DNA from: Cytobacillus solani
Lineage (GTDB): Bacteria > Bacillota > Bacilli > Bacillales > Cytobacillaceae
Assembly: GCF_001420595.1 (NCBI RefSeq)
Contig: NZ_LJIX01000006.1
Location: forward strand, 1,429,361-1,493,360
Length of the DNA stretch: 64,000 nucleotides
Direction of reading: 5' to 3'
Below the pieces are notes generated by a model. It saw nothing but the letters and a program-made list of their open reading frames with translations, had not been told where the DNA came from and ran no database searches. The position numbers were made by a program, and so were the translations under genes. Positions 10,300 to 19,186 of the stretch are shown in pieces (position 1 is the stretch's first letter; each line of letters begins with the position of its first letter).

Positions 10300-11946
10300 G
10301 TGAAAAAAAGACTATCGATCTTTTTTAGTATGTTGCTAGTTCTTAGCATGTTCCTTGCAGCTTGTGGCGGCAAAGGCGATACGGGCAGCGGCGAAAAGGG
10401 CGGCGACAAAGACGCTGGAAAATCTGATGTTCCGCAAGAATTAAGTGTTAATATTAACACTGAACCACCTTCTTTACACCCAGGATTAGCGAAAGATGCT
10501 ACTTCCGGTACGGTTCTTCGTCAAACATTCGAAGGGTTAACACGTATTGGTGAAGATGGACAACCTCATGAAGCAGCAGCAGAAAAAATTGACATTTCCG
10601 AAGACCAAAAAGTTTACACGTTCACTTTACGTGATGCAACTTGGTCTAATGGTGACCCTGTAACTGCTAAAGATTTTGAATATGCTTGGAAATGGGCATT
10701 AGATCCAAATAACCAATCAGAGTATGCATATCAGCTTTATTATATTCAAGGTGCTGAGGATGCAAACCTTAACGGTGGATCTCTTGATGCTGTAGGTGTT
10801 GTTGCAAAAGATGACAAAACACTTGAAGTTACATTAGCAAACCCAACTCCATTCTTCTTAGAATTAACAGCATTCTATACTTATCTGCCAATCAACAGCA
10901 AAATTGCTGAAGCAAATCCTGATTGGGCTAACGATGCTGGTGAAAACTATACATCTAACGGTCCTTTCGTTATGACTGAATGGTCTCACAGCGATAAAAT
11001 TCTTCTTGAAAAGAATGAAAAATATTGGGATGCAGACACTGTAAAATTAACTAACATTGAAATGATTATGATTAACGATCCAAATACAGAATTATCTATG
11101 TTTGATAATGGCGAGCTTGATTGGGCTGGTGCTCCAACTGGCGCACTTCCAACTGATGCAATGCAAGCACTTAAAGATGAAGGCCGTTTAGTTACTAAAT
11201 CAATTGCAGGTATTTACAACTATAAGTTCAATACAACTGAAGGACCAACAGCAAACGTAAATATTCGTAAAGCTTTAGCACATGCAATCAACCGTCAAGA
11301 AGTAATTGACAATATTCTACAAGGTGAGCAATTACCGGCTATGGGTATCGTACCGCCGTCAATGTTCCCTGAAAACGAAAAAGGATACTTCCCTGATAAT
11401 GACGTTGAAAAAGCAAAAGAATTTTTACAAAAAGGGTTAGAAGAGCTTGGTTACAAAGAAGCTTCTGAGCTTCCAGCTATCGTGCTTTCTTACAACACAT
11501 CTGAGGCACACCAAAAGATTGCTCAAGCAATCCAAGATATGTGGAAGAAAAACCTTGGTATTGAAGTAACTCTTGAAAACCAAGAGTGGGCTGTTTACCT
11601 AGATAAAGTACATTCATTAGATTATCAAGTAGCTCGTATGGGCTGGTTAGGTGACTTTAACGATGCAATTAACTTCCTAGAAATGTACCGTGACGCTGAA
11701 GGCGGTAACAACGATACAGGTTGGGAAAGCAAAGAATTCCAAGATTTACTTGCTAAATCTGCAACTGAAGGCGATCATGATGCTCGTCAACAAATGTTAA
11801 AAGATGCTGAAGCAATATTCATGGAAGATATGCCAGTATTACCAATCTATTTCTATACAAACAACTGGGTACAAGCTGAGAACTTAAAAGATGTAGTTGT
11901 TTCTGGTCTTGGTGATGTTCAGTACAAATGGGCACATTTTGAATAA
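10300..11946 (+). CDS. oppA: Oligopeptide-binding lipoprotein OppA
   Basis: The 548-residue peptide-binding protein of the Opp importer. Its signal peptide ends LSMFLAAC with the lipidated Cys at residue 22, followed by a Gly/Lys/Asp-rich linker and an SBP_bac_5 domain with the EPPSLHP start motif. It delivers oligopeptides, in Bacillus including competence and sporulation signalling peptides (family knowledge), to OppBCDF. The start is GTG at 10300, eight bases after AGGGGG. Synonymous codons look adapted for high expression (GGT, GAA, CGT, AAC). A long hairpin separates it from oppB. Confidence 0.95.
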   Translation: MKKRLSIFFSMLLVLSMFLAACGGKGDTGSGEKGGDKDAGKSDVPQELSVNINTEPPSLHPGLAKDATSGTVLRQTFEGLTRIGEDGQPHEAAAEKIDISEDQKVYTFTLRDATWSNGDPVTAKDFEYAWKWALDPNNQSEYAYQLYYIQGAEDANLNGGSLDAVGVVAKDDKTLEVTLANPTPFFLELTAFYTYLPINSKIAEANPDWANDAGENYTSNGPFVMTEWSHSDKILLEKNEKYWDADTVKLTNIEMIMINDPNTELSMFDNGELDWAGAPTGALPTDAMQALKDEGRLVTKSIAGIYNYKFNTTEGPTANVNIRKALAHAINRQEVIDNILQGEQLPAMGIVPPSMFPENEKGYFPDNDVEKAKEFLQKGLEELGYKEASELPAIVLSYNTSEAHQKIAQAIQDMWKKNLGIEVTLENQEWAVYLDKVHSLDYQVARMGWLGDFNDAINFLEMYRDAEGGNNDTGWESKEFQDLLAKSATEGDHDARQQMLKDAEAIFMEDMPVLPIYFYTNNWVQAENLKDVVVSGLGDVQYKWAHFE

Positions 11947-11957
11947 AAATAGCTAAT

Positions 11958-12004
11958 AAACGAAAGGTATATGGGACACTAATGACCCGTATACCTTCGT
12001 TTCG
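11958..12004 (+). terminator. Long intercistronic hairpin oppA-oppB
   Basis: A stem of about 17 pairs runs from AAACGAAAGGTATATGGG to CCCGTATACCTTCGTTT. It has no full T tract, so it is more likely a partial terminator or an mRNA 3'-end stabiliser favouring oppA over the permease genes. Confidence 0.7.
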
Positions 12005-12009
12005 GCTTT

Positions 12010-12132
12010 AGAGAAACTGTCTAGCACTGAGCGACAATGGCTCGAGTGCATAAGCTAATTCCTTTCCAAAGGAAAGTACACCTTTTGTAAGGAATTGACT
12101 TATGCTAGTTGTCAATTATTGTGTGCTCTATG
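12010..12132 (+). repeat. Dispersed hairpin repeat, copy A (forward)
   Basis: It contains the family landmarks GTCTAGC, GCTCGAG, CATAAGC ... CTTATGC and a GCTTTT end. Inside, CATAAG pairs with CTTATG and AATTCCTT with AAGGAATT. It lies between oppA and oppB and would be in the operon mRNA. Confidence 0.65.
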
Positions 12133-12162
12133 CTTTTCGTATTAAATAGGAGGTGTTTGTCA

Positions 12163-13098
12163 ATGGCAAAATATATTGGAAAGCGCTTACTGTACATGCT
12201 CATCTCACTTTGGTTGATCATTACAGCGACGTTTTTCTTCATGCGCATTGCACCGGGAAACCCATTTACATCTGAGAAACAGCTGCCTCCCGAAATTGAA
12301 GCGAATCTGAATGCTCATTATGGCTTGGATAAGCCTTGGTACGCACAATACGGGGACTATTTATTAAAGGTAGTGAAATGGGATTTTGGTCCGTCATTTA
12401 AGTATAAAAGCCAAACGGTTAATGATCTAATTAGTGAAGGTTTTCCTGTATCATTCATTCTTGGTATGGAAGCAATTTTACTAGCAGTTGCTTTTGGTCT
12501 CATTTTAGGAATTATTGCTGCACTAAAGCATAATAAATGGCAGGATTACACGGCAATGATTATTGCAGTAGCGGGTATTTCGGTACCATCCTTTATTATG
12601 GCAACCTTTTTACAATATTTTCTTGCGATTAAAATGGGGATCTTCCCTGTAGCACGTTTTGAAACATTTATGCATACCATTCTGCCAGCACTGGCATTAG
12701 CTTCAACACCGATGGCATTTATTGCCCGTTTAACACGTTCAAGTATGTTAGAAGTAATGAGCAATGATTATATCAAAACAGCGAAGGCAAAAGGTCTTAG
12801 CCAAGGGGTTATTACTGTAAAGCACGCGATCCGTAATGCACTTTTACCTGTCGTAACGTATATGGGGCCATTAACTGCAGGGATTTTAACAGGAAGTTTC
12901 GTTATTGAAAGAATCTTTGGTATCCCTGGATTAGGTGCTCACTTTGTTACTAGTATTACCAACCGTGATTATACGGTTATTATGGGTGTGACCGTGTTCT
13001 ATAGTATTATATTGCTCGCATCTATTCTCCTTGTTGACATAGCATACGGAATCATCGACCCGCGCATCAAACTTGCTGGTGGGAAGAAAGGAGAGTAA
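12163..13098 (+). CDS. oppB: Oligopeptide ABC permease OppB
   Basis: A B-type peptide permease, 311 residues from [15 protein letters not shown]. The frame is open further upstream, but ATG 12163 is chosen because an AGGAGG at 12148-12153 lies ten bases before it and because B-type permeases begin exactly at this helix; the upstream codons come from the hairpin repeat. It has six helices and an EAA loop around [15 protein letters not shown], and ends in a DPRIK motif. It forms the Opp channel with OppC, whose gene starts 3 bases after this stop. Confidence 0.93.
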   Translation: MAKYIGKRLLYMLISLWLIITATFFFMRIAPGNPFTSEKQLPPEIEANLNAHYGLDKPWYAQYGDYLLKVVKWDFGPSFKYKSQTVNDLISEGFPVSFILGMEAILLAVAFGLILGIIAALKHNKWQDYTAMIIAVAGISVPSFIMATFLQYFLAIKMGIFPVARFETFMHTILPALALASTPMAFIARLTRSSMLEVMSNDYIKTAKAKGLSQGVITVKHAIRNALLPVVTYMGPLTAGILTGSFVIERIFGIPGLGAHFVTSITNRDYTVIMGVTVFYSIILLASILLVDIAYGIIDPRIKLAGGKKGE

Positions 13099-13101
13099 AT
13101 T

Positions 13102-14016
13102 ATGCAGATTTCGAAAGATAAATTTCAACTCGTTGGTACTAAAATTTCAGAAGCTGAAAAAATTTCAAAACCAAGTCTTTCGTTCTGGAAAGACGTATTT
13201 ATCCGATTCCGAAAAAACAAGCTTGCTATGTTTGGATTAGTATTATTAGCTATATTAATCTTTATGGCAATCTTTGGACCATATATGACTGAATATGATT
13301 ATGCAACGAATGATTTAACGAATAAAAACCAAGAACCATCTTCTGAGCACTGGTTTGGTACAGATGATCTTGGACGTGATGTTTTCGCCCGTACTTGGGA
13401 AGGTGCACGAATTTCGATCTTTATTGGGGTTGCTGCTGCACTGATCGATTTATTCATCGGTGTATTATGGGGCGGTATCTCAGGCTATAAAGGCGGCCGT
13501 ACAGACGAAATGATGATGCGTTTTGCAGACGTTCTTTACGGAGTTCCTTACCTACTATTAGTAATCTTATTAATGGTCGTCCTTGGACAAGGATTAGGGA
13601 CAATGATTCTAGCAATGACCATCACAGGATGGATCAATATGGCTCGGATTGTTCGCGGACAGGTATTATCATTAAAGAGTCAAGAGTATGTACTAGCAGC
13701 AAAAACACTCGGTGCAAATACGAGTCGAATTATGGCAAAACACTTAATTCCAAACTCAATGGCACCAATTCTTGTTACGATGACATTAACAATTCCAAAT
13801 GCCATTTTCACGGAAGCATTCTTAAGCTTTATCGGGTTAGGTTTAACACCGCCGCTTGCCAGCTGGGGAACAATGGCAAACGATGGGTTGCCAGCTATCC
13901 GATATTATCCATGGCGTCTATTTTTCCCTGCTATCTTTATCAGTTTAACGATTTTTGCGTTTAATGTTGTTGGAGATGGCTTACGTGACGCATTAGACCC
14001 AAGACTTCGCAAATAA
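13102..14016 (+). CDS. oppC: Oligopeptide ABC permease OppC
   Basis: A 304-residue C-type permease with a cytoplasmic N-terminal tail, a first helix near residue 45, the FGTDDLGRDVFAR motif, an EAA loop near QEYVLAAKTLGANTS and the [12 protein letters not shown]-terminus that marks the group. It starts almost directly after oppB. The next gene, oppD, is 139 bases away across a hairpin repeat (copy B). Function: transmembrane partner of OppB in ATP-driven oligopeptide uptake. Confidence 0.94.
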   Translation: MQISKDKFQLVGTKISEAEKISKPSLSFWKDVFIRFRKNKLAMFGLVLLAILIFMAIFGPYMTEYDYATNDLTNKNQEPSSEHWFGTDDLGRDVFARTWEGARISIFIGVAAALIDLFIGVLWGGISGYKGGRTDEMMMRFADVLYGVPYLLLVILLMVVLGQGLGTMILAMTITGWINMARIVRGQVLSLKSQEYVLAAKTLGANTSRIMAKHLIPNSMAPILVTMTLTIPNAIFTEAFLSFIGLGLTPPLASWGTMANDGLPAIRYYPWRLFFPAIFISLTIFAFNVVGDGLRDALDPRLRK

Positions 14017-14020
14017 TGAT

Positions 14021-14141
14021 GGAATGCGGAGGCGGCTTGGTTAGGGGCGACAAGCTTAAAGCAAGCTGACATGAAGACTGTTCTTTCTTCTTCCTGACAG
14101 ATTGACTTAAGCCCTCGAGACCCTAGACGCCGTAGCTTGAA
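14021..14141 (-). repeat. Dispersed hairpin repeat, copy B (reverse)
   Basis: Read on the minus strand it carries the family landmarks (CTAGG, CTCGAGGGC, TTAAG ... CTTAA, GTCGCC). The paired segments GCTTAA/TTAAGC, CTG/CAG and GAAGA/TCTTC keep a nested hairpin. It lies between oppC and oppD. Confidence 0.6.
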
Positions 14142-14155
14142 AAGGGAGTGAGAAT

Positions 14156-15223
14156 ATGGAAAAAATACTTGAAGTAAAAGATTTAGAAGTCTCATTCCAA
14201 ACATATGGAGGATCAGTAAAAGCGGTTCGTGGAGTAAGCTTTGACCTTCATAAAGGAGAGACACTAGCCATTGTTGGTGAATCAGGGTCTGGTAAGAGTG
14301 TGACCTCCCAGACGATTATGAAATTAATACCAATGCCACCTGGCAAAATTACAGGCGGTCAAATTCTTTTCAACGGAGACGATATTGTTCCTAAAACAGA
14401 AAAACAAATGGAAAAAATTCGTGGAAAAGAAATCAGCATGATCTTCCAAGATCCGATGACTTCTTTGAACCCAACTATGAAAATCGGGACTCAAATTATG
14501 GAAGGCTTAATTAAGCATCAAAATATGTCTAAGCAAGCCGCAAAAACACGTGCAGTGGAACTGCTTAATCTAGTTGGTATTCCAATGCCAGAAAGACGTG
14601 TCAATCAATATCCGCATGAGTTTTCAGGTGGTATGAGGCAGCGTGCAATGATTGCGATTGCGCTTGCAGCCAATCCTAAGCTCTTAATTGCTGATGAGCC
14701 TACAACCGCATTGGATGTTACTATTCAGGCACAAATTCTTGACTTAATGAAAGATTTACAAAGCAAAATGGACACATCGATTATTTTCATTACTCATGAC
14801 CTTGGTGTTGTTGCAAACGTTGCTGACCGTGTAGCAGTAATGTATGCAGGACAAATTGTTGAGATGGGTACGGTCGATGAAATTTTCTATGATCCGCGTC
14901 ATCCTTACACATGGGGATTATTAGCTTCCATGCCTAGTTTGGATAATGATAATAAGGCAGATCTTGCTGCAATTCCTGGTACACCACCAGATTTAACTAA
15001 CCCCCCTAAGGGCGATGCGTTTGCAGCTAGAAATCAATATGCACTTGCCATTGATTTTGAAGAAGAACCACCGATGTATCAAATCTCTGAAACTCATTTT
15101 GCAAAAACTTGGCTTCTCCATCCAGATGCACCAAAGGTTGAGCCGCCAGAAGCTGTGAAAAAGCGCATGCGTCAATTATCCTCTACATTTGATCAAGCTG
15201 TCCTTATGAAGGAGGGTAAATAA
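14156..15223 (+). CDS. oppD: Oligopeptide ABC transporter ATPase OppD
   Basis: A 355-residue ATPase with Walker A GESGSGKS, signature FSGGMRQR, Walker B LLIADEP and switch HDLG. Unlike AppD, the C-terminal extension lacks the Cys cluster and instead runs KGDAFAARNQYALAIDFEEE, the form seen in Bacillus OppD. It couples ATP hydrolysis to peptide import with OppF. The ATG follows AAAAGGGAGTGAG. oppF starts only two bases after its stop, so the two are translated together. Confidence 0.94.
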   Translation: MEKILEVKDLEVSFQTYGGSVKAVRGVSFDLHKGETLAIVGESGSGKSVTSQTIMKLIPMPPGKITGGQILFNGDDIVPKTEKQMEKIRGKEISMIFQDPMTSLNPTMKIGTQIMEGLIKHQNMSKQAAKTRAVELLNLVGIPMPERRVNQYPHEFSGGMRQRAMIAIALAANPKLLIADEPTTALDVTIQAQILDLMKDLQSKMDTSIIFITHDLGVVANVADRVAVMYAGQIVEMGTVDEIFYDPRHPYTWGLLASMPSLDNDNKADLAAIPGTPPDLTNPPKGDAFAARNQYALAIDFEEEPPMYQISETHFAKTWLLHPDAPKVEPPEAVKKRMRQLSSTFDQAVLMKEGK

Positions 15224-15225
15224 AC

Positions 15226-16161
15226 ATGGCTGAAAAATTATTAGAAATTAAGAATTTAAAGCAGCATTTTAATGTTGGCAAAGGCAATACAGTAAAAGCT
15301 GTTGATGGAATTACGTTTGATATATATAAAGGTGAAACACTTGGTCTTGTAGGCGAATCCGGATGTGGAAAATCTACTACCGGCCGTACGATTATACGCC
15401 TTTACGATGCAACGGATGGTCAAGTCCTTTTCAATGGAGAAGACGTTCACGGAAAAAAATCAGCAAAGGAACTGAAGAAATTCAATCGAAAAATGCAAAT
15501 GATTTTCCAAGATCCTTATGCCTCTCTAAATCCAAGAATGACTGTTGCAGATATTATTGCCGAGGGCATTGATATTCATGGACTTGCAAAAGATAAGAAA
15601 GAACGGATTGAAAAGGTTTATGAACTGTTAGAAACTGTTGGGTTAAATAAGGAACATGCTAACCGTTATCCGCATGAATTTTCAGGCGGTCAAAGACAGC
15701 GTATTGGGATTGCCCGTGCACTAGCGGTGGATCCAGATTTCATTATTGCCGATGAGCCAATTTCAGCACTTGATGTATCCATTCAGGCACAGGTTGTCAA
15801 CTTAATGAAAAAGCTGCAACGTGAAAAAGGTCTAACATATTTATTTATTGCCCATGACCTTTCAATGGTAAAATATATTAGTGATCGTATCGGTGTAATG
15901 TATTTCGGAAAGTTAGTTGAACTTGCTTCGGCTGAAGATTTATATAACAATCCAATGCACCTATATACACAATCATTGTTATCAGCTATTCCACTTCCAG
16001 ATCCAGATACGGAGCGTACACGTAAGCGTGTGTCTTATGATCCGAAAGTTCATAATTATAGCGATAAGGAACAAGTTGAAATGCGCGAAATAGTACCGGG
16101 TCATTATGTTTATTGTTCTGAAAAGGAAGCACAAACCTTTAAAGCGCAATATGTGAAATAA
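15226..16161 (+). CDS. oppF: Oligopeptide ABC transporter ATPase OppF
   Basis: A 311-residue ATPase with Walker A GESGCGKS, signature FSGGQRQR, Walker B FIIADEP followed by ISALDV, and H-loop AHDLS. The C-terminal part (VSYDPKVHNYSDKEQVEMRE...) lacks the Cys cluster found in AppF and resembles Bacillus OppF. It ends the oppABCDF operon, followed by a T-rich terminator. It forms a heterodimer with OppD at the inner face of the membrane. Confidence 0.94.
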   Translation: MAEKLLEIKNLKQHFNVGKGNTVKAVDGITFDIYKGETLGLVGESGCGKSTTGRTIIRLYDATDGQVLFNGEDVHGKKSAKELKKFNRKMQMIFQDPYASLNPRMTVADIIAEGIDIHGLAKDKKERIEKVYELLETVGLNKEHANRYPHEFSGGQRQRIGIARALAVDPDFIIADEPISALDVSIQAQVVNLMKKLQREKGLTYLFIAHDLSMVKYISDRIGVMYFGKLVELASAEDLYNNPMHLYTQSLLSAIPLPDPDTERTRKRVSYDPKVHNYSDKEQVEMREIVPGHYVYCSEKEAQTFKAQYVK

Positions 16162-16167
16162 AAGAAG

Positions 16168-16195
16168 CGATCTCTTGAGTGAGATCGTTTTTTTT
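16168..16195 (+). terminator. Terminator of the opp operon
   Basis: CGATCTC pairs with GAGATCG and is followed by about nine Ts. Hairpin repeat copy C begins directly in the T tract. Confidence 0.85.
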
Positions 16196-16316
16196 GTCTA
16201 ACTGCTGCTCCTAACCCCTCTTTTGTCTAAGTCAAGTTTGCTAGCAGATTTAAGAACGACCTTCCATCCAGCTTGTCTAATGCTTGTCGGGGCTGTACAG
16301 TCTGCTCCGCTTTTCT
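16195..16316 (+). repeat. Dispersed hairpin repeat, copy C (forward)
   Basis: It begins TGTCTAACTGC and ends CTCCGCTTTTC. It shares with copy D an exact ~24-bp core that includes AAGAACGACCTTCCATCC, and GGGCTGTACAGT. It abuts the oppF terminator. Confidence 0.7.
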
Positions 16317-16329
16317 ATTTTATAGACTA

Positions 16330-16360
16330 AAAAAGAGATGCTAACGGACAGTAGCATCTC
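16330..16360 (-). terminator. Terminator of the small membrane protein gene
   Basis: GAGATGCTA and TAGCATCTC form a 9-bp stem. On the minus strand it is followed by TTTTTT, so it ends the gene at 16369-16554. Confidence 0.85.
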
Positions 16361-16368
16361 CAAACAAT

Positions 16369-16554
16369 CTATTTCCTTTTTCCTCCAACTTGCTTCCAGC
16401 CAGTCTGAATCTTTAAAGATTGATCAACAAATTCAGACCCTTTTTTTCCACTGAAGAGCTTTTCGCCTATCCCATTCGTAAGAACACCTAATGTAGCAGT
16501 TAATCCAATTATAAGTAGAGCAACAACTGTTAAATCGAATATGTATCCTCCCAT
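16369..16554 (-). CDS. Small single-pass membrane protein, unknown
   Basis: The 61-residue product has one hydrophobic helix (about residues 4-28, LTVVALLIIGLTATLGVL) followed by a basic C-terminal tail ending GGKRK. The minus-strand ATG follows GATGGGGGTTTAT, a usable ribosome-binding site, and a good terminator lies just downstream, so this looks like a real gene. No family is recognised. It sits between opp and yjbC, where B. subtilis has a different gene (yjbB). The positive-inside rule would put the basic C-terminus in the cytoplasm. Confidence 0.65.
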   Translation of the reverse strand: MGGYIFDLTVVALLIIGLTATLGVLTNGIGEKLFSGKKGSEFVDQSLKIQTGWKQVGGKRK

Positions 16555-16738
16555 GATAAACCCCCATCATTCTATTTTACAGCATTCATCTGGATTAAGA
16601 ATGTATAACCTCTACTCTTATTGTAGTAGATGTTCCCAAGTATTTAAAGGGGAAAATAATGATTCGCTCATTTGATTATGAATTTTTCGTATGTTAAATT
16701 ATTAAGATGTAAATTACTGACAAAAAAGGAGCCGAAAC

Positions 16739-17314
16739 ATGAATTGGTATGAAAAGCTAAATCAATATTTTCCTGTAGAAGAAATGAAATCAAAAGAGCA
16801 TATGGAGACACTTTTAAAGGATCGTCCTGACATATATCATAAGGATGAAGGACCCTATCATGTTCTCATGTATGCAGAGCTTGATAATTTTGTATTTATT
16901 GATTACTTGTACGTATCTAAAGAATCACGAGGACAGGGACTTGGCCATAAGCTATTAGAGATGCTTAAGAAAAAGCAAAAACCAATTATTTTGGAGGTGG
17001 AGCCAGTTGATTATGAGGATACAGACACGGAAAAAAGGCTGCGCTTTTACAAGAAAGAAGGGTTTGAACATGCGAGTTCGATTGGTTACAGAAGACGTTC
17101 ACTCGCAACAAAGGAAATCAATGAAATGGAAATTCTCTATTGGGCACCGAATAATGAAAGTGAAGGACTAGTTTTTAGCGCTATGCAAAAAACATATGAA
17201 ATGATTCATACGTATCGTGATACCCATTTTTATGGAGAATCGTATCAGCCTGTTGATGAAGTACTGACTTTCGAAGAAGATAAAGATACAAATAATATAT
17301 TAGATGAAATCTAA
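16739..17314 (+). CDS. yjbC: GNAT-family N-acetyltransferase YjbC
   Basis: A 191-residue GNAT protein: FIDYLYVSKESRGQGLGHKLLE (about 58-79) contains the acetyl-CoA pyrophosphate loop R-G-Q-G-L-G. A C-terminal extension of ~60 residues follows the GNAT fold. The substrate is unknown. In B. subtilis yjbC stands just upstream of spx and is partly co-transcribed with it; the same arrangement is kept here with a 338-base gap. The ATG follows AAAAAAGGAGCC. Confidence 0.88.
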   Translation: MNWYEKLNQYFPVEEMKSKEHMETLLKDRPDIYHKDEGPYHVLMYAELDNFVFIDYLYVSKESRGQGLGHKLLEMLKKKQKPIILEVEPVDYEDTDTEKRLRFYKKEGFEHASSIGYRRRSLATKEINEMEILYWAPNNESEGLVFSAMQKTYEMIHTYRDTHFYGESYQPVDEVLTFEEDKDTNNILDEI

Positions 17315-17321
17315 GACTCTC

Positions 17322-17352
17322 TCACAGCTGTTCTCTTGAATGGCTGTGTTTG
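17322..17352 (+). terminator. Weak terminator after yjbC
   Basis: CACAGC pairs with GCTGTG across a 14-nt loop, followed by TTTGCATTT. The T run is interrupted, so readthrough into spx is likely. Confidence 0.5.
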
Positions 17353-17652
17353 CATTTATCAACCTGCTTGAGAAAGTTAAAAATTTTTATGAAAAAAATG
17401 AAACTTTTCATCTCCTCATTCGTCTTATATTATAGGATTACAAAATGAACATTTGAATCATGATAATGGGACAGCTTCTCGATAATTGAAAAACATATAC
17501 CAAATTAGCTGGATCTGGTGTATAATACTCAATATAAATTACTTAATTAAAGTAATTTTAATTTAAGATTAGCTCGTATGTTCATTCATAAACAAACCAA
17601 ATTCTATATATTGTGATTTGATATGTCAATAATAAAGGAGTGAAATTGTAAA
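17353..17652 (+). promoter_or_regulatory. Regulatory region of spx with inverted repeat
   Basis: This gap holds a TATAAT at 17521-17526 and, just after it, a 9-5-9 inverted repeat with arms AAATTACTT (17536-17544) and AAGTAATTT (17550-17558). The repeat lies where a repressor could block initiation. In B. subtilis spx is controlled from several promoters and by the repressors PerR and YodB; whether this repeat serves one of these is inference. AAAGGAG precedes the spx start. Confidence 0.5.
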
Positions 17653-18048
17653 ATGGTCACATTATACACTTCACCAAGTTGTACATCTTGCAGAAAAGCA
17701 AAATCATGGCTGGAAGAGCATGATATCCCTTATAAAGAAAGAAATATTTTTTCAGAACCACTTTCGATTGAGGAAATTAAAGAAATTCTTCGCATGACTG
17801 AAGATGGAACAGATGAGATTATTTCAACACGTTCAAAAATATTTCAAAAACTTGATGTGAACTTAGAGGCAATGCCATTGCAAAACCTTTTTGAGTTAAT
17901 TAAGGAAAATCCAGGTTTGCTTCGTCGCCCAATCATTCTTGATGAAAAACGTTTGCAGGTTGGATATAATGAGGATGAAATTAGACGATTCCTTCCAAGA
18001 AAAGTTCGTACATTTCAGCTTCGTGAGGCACAGCGCTTAGTCAATTAG
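17653..18048 (+). CDS. spx: Thiol/oxidative stress regulator Spx
   Basis: A 131-residue ArsC-fold protein with the redox switch C10-T-S-C13 at the end of the first strand and a C-terminal part ([19 protein letters not shown]) nearly invariant in Spx proteins. Spx binds the RNA polymerase alpha C-terminal domain and, when oxidised, switches on thiol-homeostasis genes; ClpXP degrades it with help from SpxH. That adaptor and the related adaptor MecA are both encoded within 8 kb. The length is exactly that of B. subtilis Spx. Confidence 0.97.
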   Translation: MVTLYTSPSCTSCRKAKSWLEEHDIPYKERNIFSEPLSIEEIKEILRMTEDGTDEIISTRSKIFQKLDVNLEAMPLQNLFELIKENPGLLRRPIILDEKRLQVGYNEDEIRRFLPRKVRTFQLREAQRLVN

Positions 18049-18123
18049 TAACTAAATAGCTTAGCTTAATTTATCTAGATTGTTTTCTTAAGTAATAAGA
18101 TTACTTTCTATCTAGTATAAAAT

Positions 18124-18155
18124 AGGCCTTCTTTCTGCGGATGGAAGGTCTTTTT
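18124..18155 (+). terminator. Terminator of spx
   Basis: GGCCTTC pairs with GAAGGTC (one G-U pair), followed by five Ts. Confidence 0.75.
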
Positions 18156-18440
18156 AATTTTAGATAAGTTTTTAATTTGTGAAAGAGCTGAAACTTTGAT
18201 AAAATACAAGAAATTATATGGGCATATAATGGTTTTTATAAAGTTGTGACATTTTCATTCCCTTTATACTCTTTTTGTCATAAAATAAATGTACAAGGTG
18301 CAATATCAATTACCTTCTTATAAAGGGATAACCGTATATCGGAATGAGAATTAACAAACGTATATATGGGGGAATATTCCCTTCAAGTGCTTCTCTTTAC
18401 TATAGAGGCAGTAACAATTTCCAGAAGGGAGAGTTGCAAT
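18156..18440 (+). other. mecA leader region
   Basis: No gene. TTGTGA (18244) with TATACT 15 bases further is a possible sigma-A promoter. A 12-bp perfect palindrome GGGAATATTCCC lies at 18370-18381. GAAGGGAGAG provides the mecA ribosome-binding site. Confidence 0.45.
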
Positions 18441-19103
18441 ATGGAAATCGAGCGTATTAACGATCATACAGTTAAATTTTATATTTCATACGTTGATATA
18501 GAAGAAAGAGGCTTTGAACGCGATGAGATATGGTATAATCGTGAACGAAGCGAAGAGCTTTTTTGGGAAATGATGGATGAAGTTCACCAGGAAGAAGAAT
18601 TTTCTGTAGAAGGTCCGCTATGGATTCAAGTTCAAGCACTAGATAAGGGCTTAGAAATTTTAGTTACAAAAGCACAGCTTTCTAAAGATGGTCAAAAGCT
18701 AGAGCTTCCTGTATCTGATGAAAAGTTAAATCATCTTCCAGTAGACGAGCGGATTGAAGATCTTCTAGACCAGCATTTTAATCCGAATATGGAAGAAAGT
18801 GAATTAGACTACGAAGAAAATCTAGACTTTCTTCTAACGTTCGCCGATTTTGAAGATCTTATCTCCCTTTCCAAACGTGGAGGACTAGACAACATTCCTA
18901 CGAAATTATACTCTTTTGAAGGTAAATATTATTTATTTGTTGAATTTCCTGAAGAGGAATTTGAAGAAGAAGATATTGATAATTTATTATCAATTCTATT
19001 GGAATACGGTCTTGAAACACAGAGAACCATTCATTTTATAGAAGAATACGGGACTCAAATTATGGATGAAAACGTGTTTGAACAAATAAGAAAGTATTTT
19101 TAA
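18441..19103 (+). CDS. mecA: Adaptor protein MecA
   Basis: A 220-residue adaptor that targets ComK and other substrates to ClpCP (family knowledge). It starts MEIERINDHTVKFYISYVDI, the conserved N-terminal substrate-binding part, has a highly acidic middle linker and ends in the ClpC-binding domain (FADFEDLISLSKR..., YLFVEFPEEEFEEED). The frame is open 25 codons further upstream, but ATG 18441 with GAAGGGAGAG at 18424-18433 matches MecA N-termini. It follows spx, as in B. subtilis, and is ended by its own terminator. Confidence 0.96.
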   Translation: MEIERINDHTVKFYISYVDIEERGFERDEIWYNRERSEELFWEMMDEVHQEEEFSVEGPLWIQVQALDKGLEILVTKAQLSKDGQKLELPVSDEKLNHLPVDERIEDLLDQHFNPNMEESELDYEENLDFLLTFADFEDLISLSKRGGLDNIPTKLYSFEGKYYLFVEFPEEEFEEEDIDNLLSILLEYGLETQRTIHFIEEYGTQIMDENVFEQIRKYF

Positions 19104-19110
19104 TTAGAAA

Positions 19111-19144
19111 AGCCGATTTCAATTTTTGAAATCGGGTTTTTTTG
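19111..19144 (+). terminator. Terminator of mecA
   Basis: CCGATTTC pairs with GAAATCGG, then a G and seven Ts. Confidence 0.88.
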
Positions 19145-19186
19145 CGAAAATAGAAAAAGAAAGAATTGTTGATAGTAGGTGCAAAG

